Origin: an uncultured Lachnospiraceae bacterium
GTDB lineage: Bacteria; Bacillota; Clostridia; Lachnospirales; Lachnospiraceae
NCBI GenBank assembly: GCA_900551235.1
Contig: URUU01000003.1
Span: 1 to 64,000 of the forward strand
DNA: 64,000 nt
Reading direction: 5' to 3'
Part shown: in pieces, positions 51,736 to 60,812 of the stretch
How positions within the stretch are numbered: position 1 is the first letter of the stretch
Layout: the number at the start of each line of letters is the position of its first letter
The notes under the pieces: model-generated
What the model saw: the letters and a program-made list of their open reading frames with translations, nothing else
Database searches by the model: none
What the model was told of the DNA's origin: nothing
Program-made: the position numbers and the translations under genes

Positions 51736-52335
51736 ATGACTGATACTGAATACTACGATCTGATCCGGCCATACGACGATGCAATGAAGCTGCTTCTGAC
51801 CAGGCTGGAGATCTTAAACCACAATATTTATAAGGCTTCCGCCGAAAACCCGATACATACGATGCAATACCGCATCAAAAGCAAACAGAGCATCGAAGAA
51901 AAACTGATCCGCAAAGGCGAGGATCCGACGCTTGAGAATGCAAAGGATCTGCTTCAGGATATCGCCGGTATCCGCATTGTCTGTTATTTCGTCGGTGATA
52001 TTAAAAATCTGATCGATATGTTAAAAAAGCAGTCTGATCTGATCTTCATCCGCGAACGCGATTATATCACCAATCCCAAACCAAATGGCTACCGGAGTCA
52101 TCATATCATTCTCGGTGTGAATGTTTTCTGCCTGGATGCCAGTGAATATTATCCGGTCGAGATCCAGCTCCGTACGATCTCCATGGATTTCTGGGCAGCC
52201 ATGGAGCATCGCATTTCTTATAAGAAGGAATACGACAACCGGGAACAGCGTGTTGCGGAGCTGTTAAGCTATGCAGATACGCTCGTCGATATGGAAAAAG
52301 AATTTGAAAAGTATAATGAAAATGCTGCACCATAA
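51736..52335 (+). CDS. Small alarmone synthetase (RelA/SpoT-like GTP pyrophosphokinase)
   Basis: A 199-residue single-domain (p)ppGpp synthetase of the RelQ/YjbM type. The synthetase core shows IAGIRIVCYFVGDI, the G-loop-like KPNGYRSHHIILG and the catalytic PVEIQLRTISMDFWAAMEHRISYK. No hydrolase or regulatory domain is present, so it makes alarmone only, probably controlled by expression or allostery. AAAGGAG precedes the ATG. It is monocistronic with a strong terminator. Confidence 0.93.
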   Translation: MTDTEYYDLIRPYDDAMKLLLTRLEILNHNIYKASAENPIHTMQYRIKSKQSIEEKLIRKGEDPTLENAKDLLQDIAGIRIVCYFVGDIKNLIDMLKKQSDLIFIRERDYITNPKPNGYRSHHIILGVNVFCLDASEYYPVEIQLRTISMDFWAAMEHRISYKKEYDNREQRVAELLSYADTLVDMEKEFEKYNENAAP

Positions 52336-52339
52336 CAGA

Positions 52340-52386
52340 AAAGCAGACAGTGAAATCAGATTCGAGATCACTGTCTGCTTTTTCTC
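52340..52386. terminator. Terminator after the alarmone synthetase
   Basis: Arms AAGCAGACAGTG (52341-52352) and CACTGTCTGCTT (52369-52380), followed by TTTTCTC. It may also stop the convergent cupin transcript. Confidence 0.85.
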
Positions 52387-52395
52387 TTCTTATCT

Positions 52396-52731
52396 TTAAT
52401 CAAGAATGATCAGTGCCATAAATACCAGGTCAGTATCTCCGGTATTGGTCAGTGCATGACCATGGTTATCCGGTGTGTAAGTGACATCTCCTGCCTTGAC
52501 CGGGCGTACGGTTCCATTATCATCATAATCACCCTGACCTGCTAAGATGAAATATGTTTCGCTCTCATTGTGATGTTCATGATAGCCAAGAGAACATCCC
52601 GGTTCAATCGTTACTTTCGCATATAATCTGCATTTTCCGTTGAGTTCTTTTTCACCGAGGATACGGTCAATGATCACGTGTCCTTTTCCACCACACATTT
52701 TTTCAACTACTTCTCTCTTTGTTGTCATCAT
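52396..52731 (-). CDS. Cupin domain protein
   Basis: A 111-residue single cupin. The first motif is GYHEHHNESETYFILAGQG (metal-binding His and Glu), and the second is DVTYTPDNHGHALTNTG. Small cupins bind metal and act as isomerases, dioxygenases or ligand sensors; no substrate is indicated. It has its own -10 (TATAAT, 52752-52757) and follows the acs-folD-nitroreductase genes in the same direction. Confidence 0.88.
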   Translation of the reverse strand: MMTTKREVVEKMCGGKGHVIIDRILGEKELNGKCRLYAKVTIEPGCSLGYHEHHNESETYFILAGQGDYDDNGTVRPVKAGDVTYTPDNHGHALTNTGDTDLVFMALIILD

Positions 52732-52751
52732 TACGCCAACTCCTTTTAAAA

Positions 52752-52778
52752 ATTATAAAATGATGATGCCAGGGTCAA
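52752..52778 (-). promoter_or_regulatory. Possible cupin promoter
   Basis: Minus strand -10 TATAAT (52752-52757) with TTGACC (52773-52778) at a short 15-base spacing. Confidence 0.4.
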
Positions 52779-52844
52779 AAGCCGGAAAACTCCATATGAC
52801 TGTAGAAAAGTGCTTTTACGGCTTAATGACACGCTCTGCACCGG

Positions 52845-53378
52845 TTAAAAAAATTTTGCGATCTCTTCTGCTGTCTTTCTCTTTGGTCTGTCCGGATCTG
52901 CATCGCTGTATCCCACACTGATCACACTGACAATGGATTCTTCTTCCGGAATTTCAAATGCTTCACGCAATTTATCTGCATCACGCAGTCCCATCACCAG
53001 AGTGGATAACCCCTGATTTGCTGCTTCCAGCAAAAGATTCATATCGTGCAGACCACAGTCGTAATAACCCCATCCGTTCCCAAGTTCGTTATCTGCAGTG
53101 CCGTCTTTCTGAAAACCGGCACGGTTCAGGATAACGGTAGATATCAGGAAAACCGGAGCATTCTGCGTCTTTTTCCGATTACCTTCAACCAGTGCATCCA
53201 GTACCGCCTGTCTTTTTTCTTCGGAAACTGCCACATAATAACGGATTTCCTGAGAATTTTTCCAGGTTGGTGCAAGGATTGCTGCCTCGATCATGGCTTT
53301 TATCTTTTCTTCTTCTACCGGAGTCGCCAGATACTGACGGATACTTTTGCGTTTCTGCATGACTTCCTGAAGTTCCAT
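52845..53378 (-). CDS. Nitroreductase family FMN protein
   Basis: A 177-residue FMN-dependent nitroreductase-fold protein. It starts with the family pattern MQKRKSIRQYLATPVEEEKI (the RxSxR phosphate-binding motif), then LAPTWKNSQEIRYYV and GLSTLVMGLRD. Substrates may be quinones, flavins or nitro compounds. It begins 5 bases after the folD stop, so it is probably expressed with the methyl-branch genes. Why a nitroreductase should be coupled to folD is unknown. Confidence 0.87.
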   Translation of the reverse strand: MELQEVMQKRKSIRQYLATPVEEEKIKAMIEAAILAPTWKNSQEIRYYVAVSEEKRQAVLDALVEGNRKKTQNAPVFLISTVILNRAGFQKDGTADNELGNGWGYYDCGLHDMNLLLEAANQGLSTLVMGLRDADKLREAFEIPEEESIVSVISVGYSDADPDRPKRKTAEEIAKFF

Positions 53379-53383
53379 TTGTC

Positions 53384-54241
53384 TTACCTCCTTGCAGCCG
53401 CTTTCTCTGCTGCGTCCACTACATGTCCGATCAGAACAGATGTGGTAACACTTCCGACACCGCCCGGTACCGGTGTGATTGCATCTACGATCGGTTCTAC
53501 TTTATCGTAAGCTACGTCACCGCAGAGTTTGCCTTCTGCATTGACATTGATGCCGACATCGATGATCACCTGTCCGGCTCTTACATAGCTGTCATCTACC
53601 ACACCTGCACGGCCTGCTGCAACGATCACGATATCTGCCTCTTTTACAACTGACGGCATATCAACGGTTCTGGTATGGCATACGGTAACGGTTGCATTCT
53701 TTTTGATCAGCATCATAGCTGCCGGTTTGCCTACTACCAGGGAACGTCCTACTACCACTGCTTTTTTGCCTGTGCAGTCGATTCCGTAATGATCCAGGAT
53801 CTCCATGCAGGCCTGCGGTGTACATGGAGGATATCCCAGGTCTTTGCCTGTGAACACGCCAGCCATGGAGCCGTTTGTCATACAGTCAACGTCTTTTGCC
53901 GGATCTAATGCCTGTTCGATCTCATCCTGATTTAAATGTTTTGGAAGCGGACGGAATAACAGAACACCATGAATGCTGTCATCTTTGTTTACTTCATCGA
54001 TCACTGCCAGAACCTGCTCCTGTGTCGCATCTGCCGGAAGCAGATATTTTTTGTATTCCACACCCAGTTTTTCGCAGCGTTTTGTTGCTCCTCTTTCATA
54101 AGAAAGGTCGCTTTCATTTTCGCCTACACGTACAATACCGAGTGTCGGTGTAACACCGTTTGCTTTTAATACTTCTGCTTTTGCGATAATACGTTCGTTT
54201 AAAGCTGCAACAACTTCTTTGCCTAATAACTGTTTTGCCAT
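53384..54241 (-). CDS. folD: Bifunctional methylene-THF dehydrogenase / methenyl-THF cyclohydrolase
   Basis: A 285-residue FolD. It includes GVTPTLGIVRVGENESDLSYERGATKRCEKLGVEYKKY, PLPKHLNQDEIEQALDPAKDVD, and the NAD(P)-binding VVGRSLVVGKPAAMMLIKKNATVTVCH, ending TPVPGGVGSVTTSVLIGH. It interconverts methylene- and methenyl-THF (and 10-formyl-THF) in the methyl branch of the Wood-Ljungdahl pathway. The substrate-site Lys of the YxxxK motif falls in YERGATK, a variant spacing. It lies 16 bases after the fchA stop. Confidence 0.95.
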   Translation of the reverse strand: MAKQLLGKEVVAALNERIIAKAEVLKANGVTPTLGIVRVGENESDLSYERGATKRCEKLGVEYKKYLLPADATQEQVLAVIDEVNKDDSIHGVLLFRPLPKHLNQDEIEQALDPAKDVDCMTNGSMAGVFTGKDLGYPPCTPQACMEILDHYGIDCTGKKAVVVGRSLVVGKPAAMMLIKKNATVTVCHTRTVDMPSVVKEADIVIVAAGRAGVVDDSYVRAGQVIIDVGINVNAEGKLCGDVAYDKVEPIVDAITPVPGGVGSVTTSVLIGHVVDAAEKAAARR

Positions 54242-54257
54242 AATGCTTATCCTCCGC

Positions 54258-54887
54258 CTATTTCAGTCTTCCAAGAACACCTGCAAAGATTTCATCTGCC
54301 ATCGGCGGGTATTTTGCCAGCATAGCATCTGCTTTTGCATTCAGTTCTTCTGCATATTCTCTGTTTTTCATGGATTTTGTGTTGATATACACATTCAGGG
54401 AGGCTCCTTCCAGTGCTGCCTTACAGAATGCGGCACCTACGCCTGCATCACTGATCGCAAGGACTGATCCCTTTGCTGCAAATTCCCTGATCAGTTCAAT
54501 CGCTTCACAGCATTTTTCCATGATCTCCATCGGTACAGAGCATGCATCTTTCAGCACGATCTCCATAACGCGTGCTTTCTCTGCTTTCTCTTCTTCCGTT
54601 TCTCTCGGCATGCCATATGCCTTGGAAAGTGGCTCAAATACTTCTGCATCTTTCTCTACCAGAGTCAGCAGCTCTTTCTGAAGAACATCACATTTTGCTT
54701 TTAACTCCTGCATTTCTTCTTCCACATCCGCATATTTTTTCTTTCCGACGGTCAGGCTTCCGACCATATTTCCAAGAGCTGTGCCGATCGCACCAACCAG
54801 TGCAGATGCACCGCCACCGCCCGGAACCGGTGCTTTGGAAGCCAGAACTTCTACAAATTCATTACATGGTACCGTTGAAAATCCCAT
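54258..54887 (-). CDS. fchA: Methenyl-THF cyclohydrolase from internal start
   Basis: The internal ATG at 54887 follows AAGGAGG by 8 bases and yields 209 residues, the normal length of free-standing FchA. The protein has the formiminotransferase-cyclodeaminase fold signature FVEVLASKAPVPGGGGASALV and the helical core to the C-terminus. It converts methenyl-THF to 10-formyl-THF or the reverse in the methyl branch, beside folD. The internal start competes with translation of the upstream DUF3786 frame. Confidence 0.8.
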   Translation of the reverse strand: MGFSTVPCNEFVEVLASKAPVPGGGGASALVGAIGTALGNMVGSLTVGKKKYADVEEEMQELKAKCDVLQKELLTLVEKDAEVFEPLSKAYGMPRETEEEKAEKARVMEIVLKDACSVPMEIMEKCCEAIELIREFAAKGSVLAISDAGVGAAFCKAALEGASLNVYINTKSMKNREYAEELNAKADAMLAKYPPMADEIFAGVLGRLK

Positions 54888-55538
54888 TGTAAAATCCTCC
54901 TTCATTTTCTTTAATGTCCCGATCGCAATATCCCCGACAACTGCCAGATCCTCTGCTTCAAAGGACAGCGGGAAATTATCCGAAAACAGAATCTGGGAGG
55001 ACGGGGGAAATTCTTCATCTCCTGCCCACAGCAAAAACTGTACGCGATGCCCGTTGATAAATTCAAATTCATATCCGGCATCGCCATGTCCGCAATCTGC
55101 TGCCCCCAGTGCTTCCATTTTATTTTTAAATTCCTGCAATTTATTTCCATAAGAAAAAGCAAGCCGCATCATACATCTTCCGTTAAACTGACGGTAATAA
55201 ACTTCTCCATGCGGCACTTCCCGATAAGTCAGAAACTTTCCGGTGCTTTCTGATTGCACACCTCTTGTAAGAAAACGGATCACCATGATCTTTGGCGGAA
55301 CGCCATCCTCCATGGCTCCATATCCTTCATCAAACGGATTTGCCTTTCGGATGGTACATTCCGGCCATTTTACAAGAAATGCTTTCTGCATCATTCGCAC
55401 TTCAAATTCCTGTGTCTCTTCATGCCAGGGTACTCCCACCCTGGCTGCGGCCTCTTTTGGATCGATTGCTGCAAATTCCTCCAGATAATGTTCAAAAGGA
55501 ATTCTTTCCTTATTATCTTTTTCGTATCTTACCTGCAT
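54258..55538 (-). CDS. DUF3786-FchA fusion reading frame
   Basis: A 426-codon frame with two parts. Residues 1-217 form a DUF3786 domain (HYLEEFAAIDPKEAAARVGV, GVQSESTGKFLTYREVPHG, QFLLWAGDEEFPPSSQILF), a family of unknown function seen in acetogen and methanogen-like C1 gene clusters. Residues 218-426 form a complete methenyl-THF cyclohydrolase FchA. The junction has no stop codon but contains a perfect ribosome site (AAGGAGG) and an ATG at 54887. Both a fusion and free FchA could be made. The start at 55538 follows AAAGGAG. Confidence 0.85.
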   Translation of the reverse strand: MQVRYEKDNKERIPFEHYLEEFAAIDPKEAAARVGVPWHEETQEFEVRMMQKAFLVKWPECTIRKANPFDEGYGAMEDGVPPKIMVIRFLTRGVQSESTGKFLTYREVPHGEVYYRQFNGRCMMRLAFSYGNKLQEFKNKMEALGAADCGHGDAGYEFEFINGHRVQFLLWAGDEEFPPSSQILFSDNFPLSFEAEDLAVVGDIAIGTLKKMKEDFTMGFSTVPCNEFVEVLASKAPVPGGGGASALVGAIGTALGNMVGSLTVGKKKYADVEEEMQELKAKCDVLQKELLTLVEKDAEVFEPLSKAYGMPRETEEEKAEKARVMEIVLKDACSVPMEIMEKCCEAIELIREFAAKGSVLAISDAGVGAAFCKAALEGASLNVYINTKSMKNREYAEELNAKADAMLAKYPPMADEIFAGVLGRLK

Positions 55539-55595
55539 AAAATTCTCCTTTTGATGCCGCATTATCTTCCGTCTCACATACGTTCGACTTAAATT

Positions 55596-57518
55596 TTACC
55601 GATTCGGAAACAGGGATGCATCTGTGTGCGGCAAAAAACATGCCCCTACAAATTCATCCATATACTGCGGAATCGTACTGAGTTCAATATATGTCATATT
55701 AGCGGCAAGATCATATACTTTCCGCTCGGATCCGGTAGAACAGAGCATCGCATACGCACCTGCCAGTGATGTATTTCCTACATAATGATACATTTCAACC
55801 GGAATATCCGGGAACATACCGATATTGATCGCATTTTCCATGTTGATACCGCTTCCGATACCGCCTGCAACATAGACATTCTCGATCATAGAGATATCAA
55901 AGTCACAGTAAGAAAGCATGGTGCGGATTGCAGAGAAAATAGCTCCTTTCGCACGGATAAAGCTGTCGATATCCACTTCTGTGATCTCTACATCTTTGCT
56001 CGATCCTGCTTCTTCGCCTTCAAATGCCAGCACATAGCTGCCCATTCCGTCTGCATCGCGTTTTACACGGCGACCTTCTCTGACAAATTTTCCTTTTGGA
56101 TTGATGATCTTGCAGCGGAACAGCTCACTGATAATGTCAATGATACCGGAACCACAGATACCAACCGGTTTTGTGCCTTCCCCGCCAACGACCGTCAGCT
56201 TTGGCTCCATCGTTTCTGCATCGATCGTACATGCCTCGATCGCACCATCGGTCGCCCGCATACCGCAGCTGATATCTCCGCCTTCAAAGGCAGGTCCTGC
56301 GGAACATGCACAGCTGAACATAAAGTCTGAATTGCCAAATACGATTTCACCATTTGTACCAAGGTCGATAAACAAAGAGAACGGCTCCTGATTCCACAGC
56401 ATCGTCACAAATGCCCCTGCTGTGATATCTCCGCCGACATAACTGCCGATATTCGGTGCAAGGATGATGTGTGCATCTGGGTTTACCTTGATGCCGATAT
56501 CTCCTGCAAAAATTGAGTTCGTCTTAAAGAATGTCGGGATATACGGCTCCATACGAACCGGATCCGCATCGACACCGATCAGAAGATGGTTCATCGTGGT
56601 GTTCGCTGCAACTGACATACGGTAAATGCTCATCGGGCTGATCTTTGCCTGACGGCACATCGTCTGTACCAGTGGATTGATGGTCTCTTCAATGATGGCT
56701 TTCTGAAGCTTGTCCTGACCTCCCGGCTTGCGGGATTCGATGATACGGTTGATAACATCTGCACCATAGCGGATCTGACCGTTACCACTGGAGCCTTTTG
56801 CAAGGATCTTTCCATCTGTCATATCTATGATGATCGCAGATACGGTGGTTGTACCGATATCGATTGCAAGTCCTGCAATGACCGGTGTTTCATCCGCACC
56901 GCAGATGTCATAGACAAAAATGTCTTTTTCTGTTTTTCGGATCACAACGTTTACATCAAAATTGTGTTCACGCAGTACCTGTGCCATTTTATGGATCACA
57001 GAATACGGAAGCTTTACACGCTGCATTCCGGTAATTTCGCGGATGGCTCTTGTCAGACGTTCGTTGTCCGGCATAGTGTCATCCAGAGTTGGTACATCCA
57101 TCTTAACATGGATGCTTTCAAGATTATTTTTGAGTTCGATACCTGCTTCTGTAATCGATTGCTTAATATTATCAAAGATTTTTACTTCATCCGGCGATGA
57201 CAGATCCGCAACTTTCATCCGGCTGCGATATGCGGAAGCAATATCCGGCACCAGTACAGCAACATCCGCATTTATTTTGCTGCAGCATGCCAGACGCCAT
57301 CCCTGTGCATATTCTTCATCACTGATGTGTCTCGTTTGTTTGGAATCCAATTCTCCGTCCACGAGTTTTACTCTGCATTTTCCGCAAGATGCATTTCCTG
57401 AACAAGGTGCATCGATAGCTACATTTGTTTTTCTCGCTACCTCAAGAAGGCTCTCACCGAAAGCAGCGAAGACTGTGACATCTTCGCTGTTTTCAAACTT
57501 AAAAGTAACCTTATACAT
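55596..57518 (-). CDS. acsV: Corrinoid protein reductive activator (RACo, AcsV)
   Basis: A 640-residue ASKHA-family activator. An N-terminal [2Fe-2S] domain carries C39, C45 and C48 plus a later Cys in RLACCSK. A linker precedes the actin-like ATPase domain with AIDIGTTTVSAIIIDM, NTTMNHLLIGVD, FIDLGTNGEIV and GICGSGIID. It uses ATP to return inactive Co(II) corrinoid to Co(I), keeping AcsCD working. It starts 3 bases after the acsE stop. Confidence 0.92.
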   Translation of the reverse strand: MYKVTFKFENSEDVTVFAAFGESLLEVARKTNVAIDAPCSGNASCGKCRVKLVDGELDSKQTRHISDEEYAQGWRLACCSKINADVAVLVPDIASAYRSRMKVADLSSPDEVKIFDNIKQSITEAGIELKNNLESIHVKMDVPTLDDTMPDNERLTRAIREITGMQRVKLPYSVIHKMAQVLREHNFDVNVVIRKTEKDIFVYDICGADETPVIAGLAIDIGTTTVSAIIIDMTDGKILAKGSSGNGQIRYGADVINRIIESRKPGGQDKLQKAIIEETINPLVQTMCRQAKISPMSIYRMSVAANTTMNHLLIGVDADPVRMEPYIPTFFKTNSIFAGDIGIKVNPDAHIILAPNIGSYVGGDITAGAFVTMLWNQEPFSLFIDLGTNGEIVFGNSDFMFSCACSAGPAFEGGDISCGMRATDGAIEACTIDAETMEPKLTVVGGEGTKPVGICGSGIIDIISELFRCKIINPKGKFVREGRRVKRDADGMGSYVLAFEGEEAGSSKDVEITEVDIDSFIRAKGAIFSAIRTMLSYCDFDISMIENVYVAGGIGSGINMENAINIGMFPDIPVEMYHYVGNTSLAGAYAMLCSTGSERKVYDLAANMTYIELSTIPQYMDEFVGACFLPHTDASLFPNR

Positions 57519-57521
57519 TTA

Positions 57522-58307
57522 TTAGATCTCCAGGTAGGAGTCCGCATACAGAGTATTGCCTTTGAATACGTCACAGGATTTGATGGTTTCCATCAGACGC
57601 AGGTCGTTCGGGTTAACGATTGCAGAAGTCAGACCCTGCATCATAGCCATTGCAACCAGGGCAGAATCCATGATCGGACGGATTGCTTTCGGCATACCGT
57701 TGGAGTTATTGGACAGACCACCTGTAGAATTCAGACCCATATCAGAGAACATCTTGATACATTCCAGAACCTGCATCTGTTTGTCCTGCATGCCTTTTAC
57801 TACCAGGAACAGCGGATCGAACCACAGATCCTCTGCTTCCATACCATGCTCCAGACCTCTTTCCAGAAGCATCTGGCAGTAACCCATACGCTCATCGTTG
57901 TCTTTTGCAATACCTTCGCCGTTGCACAGTGCAATAACGATTGCATCATTTGCTGCTGCCAGGTCAATGTTTTCGATTCTTCCTGCAGCATCTGCAGAGT
58001 TTACGATTGGTTTTCCTTTAGAACGGTTGTACACAGCGATACCGGCTTCGATGGCTGCTTTATTGGATGTATCCAGTGCCAGAGGTACGTTGTCAAATTC
58101 ACCCTGCAGCAATTCAACTGCCCATTTCATCAGATCCGGGCCATATCCTTCTGCCGGTCCGATGTTTACATCCAGATATGTAGCTCCTGCATCCAGCTGC
58201 TGTTTTGCTCTTTTTAAGATCGGTTCCGGATCTCTTTCCAGAAACGCTTTATTTACTGCTGGAGCTGTTGTTGAAAGTCTTTCTCCGATTGTAATGAATT
58301 TTCCCAT
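57522..58307 (-). CDS. acsE: Methyl-THF:corrinoid iron-sulfur protein methyltransferase
   Basis: A 261-residue TIM-barrel methyltransferase of the pterin-binding family. It shows MGKFITIGERLSTTAPAVNKA, GATYLDVNIGPAEGYGPDLM and LALDTSNKAAIEAG, plus STGGLSNNSNGMP. It moves the methyl group from 5-methyl-THF to cobalt in AcsCD. Length and motifs match acetogen AcsE. It lies 32 bases after acsC and directly before acsV. Confidence 0.95.
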   Translation of the reverse strand: MGKFITIGERLSTTAPAVNKAFLERDPEPILKRAKQQLDAGATYLDVNIGPAEGYGPDLMKWAVELLQGEFDNVPLALDTSNKAAIEAGIAVYNRSKGKPIVNSADAAGRIENIDLAAANDAIVIALCNGEGIAKDNDERMGYCQMLLERGLEHGMEAEDLWFDPLFLVVKGMQDKQMQVLECIKMFSDMGLNSTGGLSNNSNGMPKAIRPIMDSALVAMAMMQGLTSAIVNPNDLRLMETIKSCDVFKGNTLYADSYLEI

Positions 58308-58339
58308 TATTTTGTTCTCCTTTTGCTTGTATATTTAGT

Positions 58340-59683
58340 TTATGCAAAGTCTTTCATGAACTTAACAAGCTGAACTGCTTCGTTTGGAGCAATGATGATC
58401 TCCCAGCCTGGCATTTTTGCTTCCAGCTCGCCCTTCAGGACAGCTACTTTACCAGGAATGATCAGTTTTCTGCTCTTAACCTTTCCTTCGATATCCTGTT
58501 CCTGGAAGAACTTGGCGATAGAAGAGGAAGAGAATTTACCAGCAGCCCATGATGTCAGTACGGAAAGACCGCCAGCATCATTGATAATCAGGTTCACCGG
58601 TACACCGGAACGTTCCAGTTCTCCGGAAACCAGGAAGTAGGTCAGTGCGAAGTCTACGGTTGTCAGGCATACAGAATTTTCATCTGCCCCGTTCAGAGGA
58701 TAAATGCCCGGCTCCACTTTCATTGGCTTCTGCGGGTCTGTGAACAGGTTCTGGCGCAGACCATACAGAGGCAGAGCTTCTGCATAACCGATGTGTTCTG
58801 CAACGATTACAGAACCATATTTCATGGTAAACAGGGACAACAGTGCTGCCTGTTTGTGAAGATCACCTGCTGCGATCGTGTGCAGATTTACAATAGAAGG
58901 ATATCCGAATGTCCGGTCGCCGTCTTTGATCGCTGCTTTACGGATCTGAACAGCATTTTTGAATGTCTCTTTTACGTCCGCTCCGGTTACATCGATCACC
59001 AGGTTCTTGTTTCCAAGACCTTCCAACTTTTCTACTGTATCATGGATTTCAGACAGATCTGCTCCGCTTACGCCAAGTACAACACCTGCTGCTGTGGCAG
59101 CAGCGTTCATTGCTTCGTAGTTGGAAGCATCTGCACCATTCAGGATCGGTTTTCCGTCTTTGCATACTTCCAGTGCTGCTTTTGCAACTTCAGCATCTTT
59201 GCAGCCCAGGATCAGGATACGTCCTGTCTCTGCTGCTTTTTTTACCAGCTCAACATAATCCTGTTTGCCGTCCGCACTGTAATTTACATATACCATCTCA
59301 ACGAACATACGCTCGCCGATACGTTCATAATCAACTTTTTTGATATCTTCGAGTTTCTGTGCAACGGTCTCATCATCCATGCATGTGCAAAGAGACATTG
59401 CATATCTTGTTCTGCTTACGAATGTTTTCTCATGACGGAACAAAACAGTTTCTCCACCCAGGGACTGCTCTGCATCGCCTGCACCAACTTTGATCGTTTT
59501 CATTGGCGGCTCGGTAGCTGCTGAAAGTTTAGCCAGTGCTTCCGGTGCGAAATAAGGACAAGCAGCGATATCAACTGCACCCTGTGCAACTTTCATAGAG
59601 AATGCCATACATGTCGGGCATCCACATTCTTTACAGTTTTTCTTTGGTGATAATTTAAAAATATCAAGACCTTTAAGTGCCAT
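58340..59683 (-). CDS. acsC: Corrinoid iron-sulfur protein, large subunit
   Basis: A 447-residue gamma subunit. The N-terminal [4Fe-4S] motif uses C17, C20, C25 and C42 (NCKECGCPTC ... ACPYF). A TIM-barrel middle and a C-terminal corrinoid-binding domain (about 320-447, TTVDFALTYFLVSGELERSG, KLIIPGKVAVLKGELEAKMPG) follow. With AcsD it carries the methyl group from AcsE to acetyl-CoA synthase. It follows acsD by 27 bases. Confidence 0.95.
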   Translation of the reverse strand: MALKGLDIFKLSPKKNCKECGCPTCMAFSMKVAQGAVDIAACPYFAPEALAKLSAATEPPMKTIKVGAGDAEQSLGGETVLFRHEKTFVSRTRYAMSLCTCMDDETVAQKLEDIKKVDYERIGERMFVEMVYVNYSADGKQDYVELVKKAAETGRILILGCKDAEVAKAALEVCKDGKPILNGADASNYEAMNAAATAAGVVLGVSGADLSEIHDTVEKLEGLGNKNLVIDVTGADVKETFKNAVQIRKAAIKDGDRTFGYPSIVNLHTIAAGDLHKQAALLSLFTMKYGSVIVAEHIGYAEALPLYGLRQNLFTDPQKPMKVEPGIYPLNGADENSVCLTTVDFALTYFLVSGELERSGVPVNLIINDAGGLSVLTSWAAGKFSSSSIAKFFQEQDIEGKVKSRKLIIPGKVAVLKGELEAKMPGWEIIIAPNEAVQLVKFMKDFA

Positions 59684-59710
59684 AATTACATCTCCTCCTT
59701 AACGCAGCTC

Positions 59711-60652
59711 TTAGACTAATTCTTTCATCAGACCGGAAATGGTCTTGATGGATTCCGGATGTTTCAGGATTACCGCATTGGAACCGGCAGCGATAACTGC
59801 CATTGCAGTTTCTACTTCCATATCGATTCCACGTTCTTCCTGTGAGCCCCATTCAGGAGCATCTGTTTCAGAAGCCATAGCTTCTTTTACACCCCAAGCC
59901 TCAGATGCTACCGGAGTAATGATCGGCATCTGCAGATTTGCATCGCCCTGCTGCAGAGCTGCTGCTTTTACACGGTCCATAGTAGAGATAACATACTCAA
60001 AACCGTATCCAACTGCTGCAGTACCTACGTTCATAACGACACTCTTGCTGTCAACACCAAGCTGAGAGATCAGTACGTTAAGCTGTTTAGCCAGGTTGAT
60101 ATCAACGGCTGATTCAGCACCTACTACCTGTTTGTAAGCCAGGCCTGCTGCTGCACCTACTGTCTTGTAATTTTCTTCTTTTGCTGAGAGGATAACTGCA
60201 TTTTTACCGTTCAGGGCTTCTGCCGCTTTAGAGAACAGTTCTGCGTCTTTCTCAACATTTTTACATCCGCATACTACAAGTGGAAGATCAACTGCATCTG
60301 CGATCTCTTTCAGTTCACCAATCAGTTCTTCTGTAGATTTGTTTGCCCCGTTTGGATCTCCGCCTTCCATACGGAAACTTAAAAAGTCTACACCTTCCAT
60401 AGAAGCTGCTTTCCTGGCCATATCTGCCAGAGTAGCACAGCCTTCATAATATTTTTTGATGCACTCCGGCTCATGTTCCATACCGAAATCTGTGATCTCG
60501 ATACCTACCTTCGGTGCATTTTCGATCGCAGCATCAAAAGAATACAGCGGGAATACATTCTCGCCTCCGATCTTCACTGCTTTATCGCCAGTACCAAACT
60601 CAACAGTGTTGATGCTGGCATTGAATTTTCCTGATTTTGCTGTAAATGGCAT
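59711..60652 (-). CDS. acsD: Corrinoid iron-sulfur protein, small subunit
   Basis: A 313-residue delta subunit, a TIM barrel that shields the corrinoid. It has VEFGTGDKAVKIGGENVFPLYSFD near the start, VDFLSFRMEGGDPNGANKS and the C-terminal EVETAMAVIAAGSNAVILKHPES. AGGAGGATTTTTAGAA precedes the ATG. It is the first gene of the acsDCEV-fchA-folD unit, with its own promoter. Confidence 0.95.
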   Translation of the reverse strand: MPFTAKSGKFNASINTVEFGTGDKAVKIGGENVFPLYSFDAAIENAPKVGIEITDFGMEHEPECIKKYYEGCATLADMARKAASMEGVDFLSFRMEGGDPNGANKSTEELIGELKEIADAVDLPLVVCGCKNVEKDAELFSKAAEALNGKNAVILSAKEENYKTVGAAAGLAYKQVVGAESAVDINLAKQLNVLISQLGVDSKSVVMNVGTAAVGYGFEYVISTMDRVKAAALQQGDANLQMPIITPVASEAWGVKEAMASETDAPEWGSQEERGIDMEVETAMAVIAAGSNAVILKHPESIKTISGLMKELV

Positions 60653-60704
60653 TTCTAAAAATCCTCCTTCATGCTTTTTAGACTGTTATAAAAACATTAC
60701 TTTT

Positions 60705-60733
60705 ATTTTACAACAGCAGCCTGTAAAAATCAA
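60705..60733 (-). promoter_or_regulatory. Promoter of acsD operon
   Basis: Minus strand: -35 TTGATT (60728-60733), 17-base spacer, -10 TAAAAT (60705-60710), between the acsB terminator and acsD. Confidence 0.72.
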
Positions 60734-60751
60734 TTATTTAACAGTAAATTA

Positions 60752-60796
60752 TAAAAGTCGGCTTTCCGGACTATCCGCATAAAGCCAGAAAGCCGA
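60752..60796 (-). terminator. Terminator of acsB transcript
   Basis: Minus strand 9-base arms TCGGCTTTC (60788-60796) and GAAAGCCGA (60758-60766), followed by CTTTTAT. Confidence 0.65.
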
Positions 60797-60812
60797 TATT
60801 TGTTTCAAATGC

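Noticed and set aside
54258..55538. Frameshift or pseudogene between DUF3786 and FchA
   Set aside because: Both domains are full length and in the same frame with no stop, so it is a fusion or overlapping start, not a broken gene.
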